A stretch of 15,774 nt of DNA from RGIG2094 sp045660065 (GTDB lineage Bacteria; Bacillota; Clostridia; RGIG6154), in contig JAZRDC010000084.1 in assembly GCA_045660065.1 (NCBI GenBank), positions 1 through 15,774 on the forward strand. The letters are read 5' to 3'. Below the pieces are notes generated by a model. The model ran no database searches, was not told where the DNA came from, and saw only the letters and a list, made by a program, of their open reading frames with translations. The translations under genes were made by a program, and so were the position numbers. Positions 14,887 to 15,774 of this stretch are shown here, piece by piece. The number at the start of each line of letters is the position of its first letter. The first letter of the stretch is position 1.

Positions 14887-15774
14887 ATGATAGGAACACT
14901 TCTTTCCGGTAGATATGAAATATTAGAATTGGTCGGAACCGGTGGTATGGCTAATGTATATAAAGCCAAATGTACATATCTCAACAGATATGTTGCGATT
15001 AAAGTTCTTAAAGATGAATTTAAAGATGACGAAGAATTTTTAAAAAGATTTAATATTGAATCTCAGGCAGCAGCAGGTTTATCACATTCTAATGTGGTTT
15101 CTGTGTATGATATTGGCAACGAAAACGATATTCATTATATTGTTATGGAATATGTTGAAGGTGTTACTTTGAAAGAATATCTTTCAGAGCATGGAGCACT
15201 TCCCTGTGAAAAAGTTATTGATTTTTCAATTCAGATTGTTTCTGCACTTCACCATGCTCATAGAAAAGGTATTGTTCACAGAGATATTAAACCTCAGAAT
15301 ATAATTGTTACTAAGGATGATGTATTAAAAGTTACAGATTTTGGAATTGCTCGTGCAGTTTCAACTTACACTATGAAAGTAGAAGATGGTGCTATGGGTA
15401 CTGTGCATTATTGTTCTCCTGAACAAGCCAGAGGTGGATATACTGATGAAAAATCAGATATATATTCTTTAGGTGTTGTGATGTATGAAATGCTTACAGG
15501 TAAGTTGCCATTTGAGAGCGATAATTCAGTTTCTGTTGCATTAAAACATATGCAAGAGGAAGCGGTGCCGCCTTCAGAGTTAGTTCAGGGTATATCTGTT
15601 GGATTGGAAGAAATTGTTAAGCGTTCAATGAAAAAGAATCAGAATGATCGTTTCCAAACAGCAGGTGAGTTATTGGTTGAACTGAAAATCGTGCAGATGG
15701 ATAATGAGGTTACTATTACTCGCCCTGAAGAAGATGAGTTTAAAACTAAAAAAATTGATACAGTTGCAATTGAA
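14887..15774 (+). CDS. prkC: Ser/Thr protein kinase PrkC, N-terminal part (cut by window edge)
   Basis: The first 296 codons of a eukaryote-like kinase that continues past the right edge. The open reading frame starts at ATG 14887, 6 bases after GGAGGT (14875-14880). The kinase domain (about 8-268) has the Gly-rich loop GTGGMANVY (17-25), ATP-binding Lys39 in VAIK, helix-C Glu58, catalytic loop HRDIKPQN (131-138) with Asp133, DFG at 151-153, GTVHYCSPEQARGG (171-184) and DIYSLGVVMYEMLTG (191-205), so it should be active. From about 270 an acidic linker with VTITRP begins. Family members go on to a membrane helix and extracellular PASTA repeats that sense muropeptides or lipid II and control germination, cell-wall growth and stress. 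Those parts are outside the window, so a PASTA-bearing PrkC is inferred from the neighbouring prpC and operon order. Confidence 0.93.
   Translation, partial: MIGTLLSGRYEILELVGTGGMANVYKAKCTYLNRYVAIKVLKDEFKDDEEFLKRFNIESQAAAGLSHSNVVSVYDIGNENDIHYIVMEYVEGVTLKEYLSEHGALPCEKVIDFSIQIVSALHHAHRKGIVHRDIKPQNIIVTKDDVLKVTDFGIARAVSTYTMKVEDGAMGTVHYCSPEQARGGYTDEKSDIYSLGVVMYEMLTGKLPFESDNSVSVALKHMQEEAVPPSELVQGISVGLEEIVKRSMKKNQNDRFQTAGELLVELKIVQMDNEVTITRPEEDEFKTKKIDTVAIE

Noticed and set aside
1..15774. CRISPR array, tRNA/rRNA genes, insertion sequence, prophage or defence island
   Set aside because: No regularly spaced repeats, no tRNA-like cloverleaf in the short spacers, no transposase or integrase frames; nearly all of the window is housekeeping coding sequence.

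Overview
The window looks like core chromosome from an A+T-rich, low-GC Gram-positive anaerobe of the Clostridia. Three things point there: strong GGAGG-type ribosome binding sites, a Na+-pump decarboxylase subunit, and a right-hand gene order (yicC/yloC, remA, gmk, rpoZ, coaBC, priA, def, fmt, rsmB, rlmN, prpC, prkC) matching the well-known Bacillus subtilis yloC-to-prkC cluster. The one difference seen is a membrane zinc-metallopeptidase gene between fmt and rsmB. No genus can be named from the sequence alone.

Left arm (1-4214, all minus strand, read right to left). A TrmA-family 23S rRNA uracil methyltransferase (rlmCD type) is followed 13 bases later by a probable cytoplasmic GH123/DUF4091-like glycoside hydrolase. 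Then, behind what looks like its own extended -10 promoter, comes the membrane beta subunit of a Na+-translocating decarboxylase (oadB type). The start of a small OadG-like membrane subunit runs off the left edge.

Divergent spacer (4215-4363). This ~150-base A/T-rich stretch holds a near-consensus promoter for the left arm (TTGAAA, 17-base spacer, TATAAT) and a weaker one for the right arm, with a short inverted repeat over the left -35 box.

Right arm (4364-15774, all plus strand). Twelve genes are packed with gaps of at most 19 bases or with overlaps (remA/gmk 14 bases, coaBC/priA 4, def/fmt 8, fmt/metallopeptidase 28), so it is very likely one long operon or a set of translationally coupled segments. 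In order it encodes RNA decay (YicC), a DNA-binding regulator (RemA), GMP supply (Gmk), RNA polymerase omega, coenzyme A synthesis (CoaBC), replication restart (PriA), processing and formylation of initiator Met (Def, Fmt), a membrane protease, rRNA/tRNA modification (RsmB, RlmN) and the PrpC/PrkC phosphatase-kinase switch. prkC is cut by the right edge inside its cytoplasmic half.

No RNA genes, CRISPR arrays, insertion sequences, phage genes or long repeats were seen. I do not see a convincing new multi-gene system. The least characterised protein is the GH123-like enzyme at 1229-2899.
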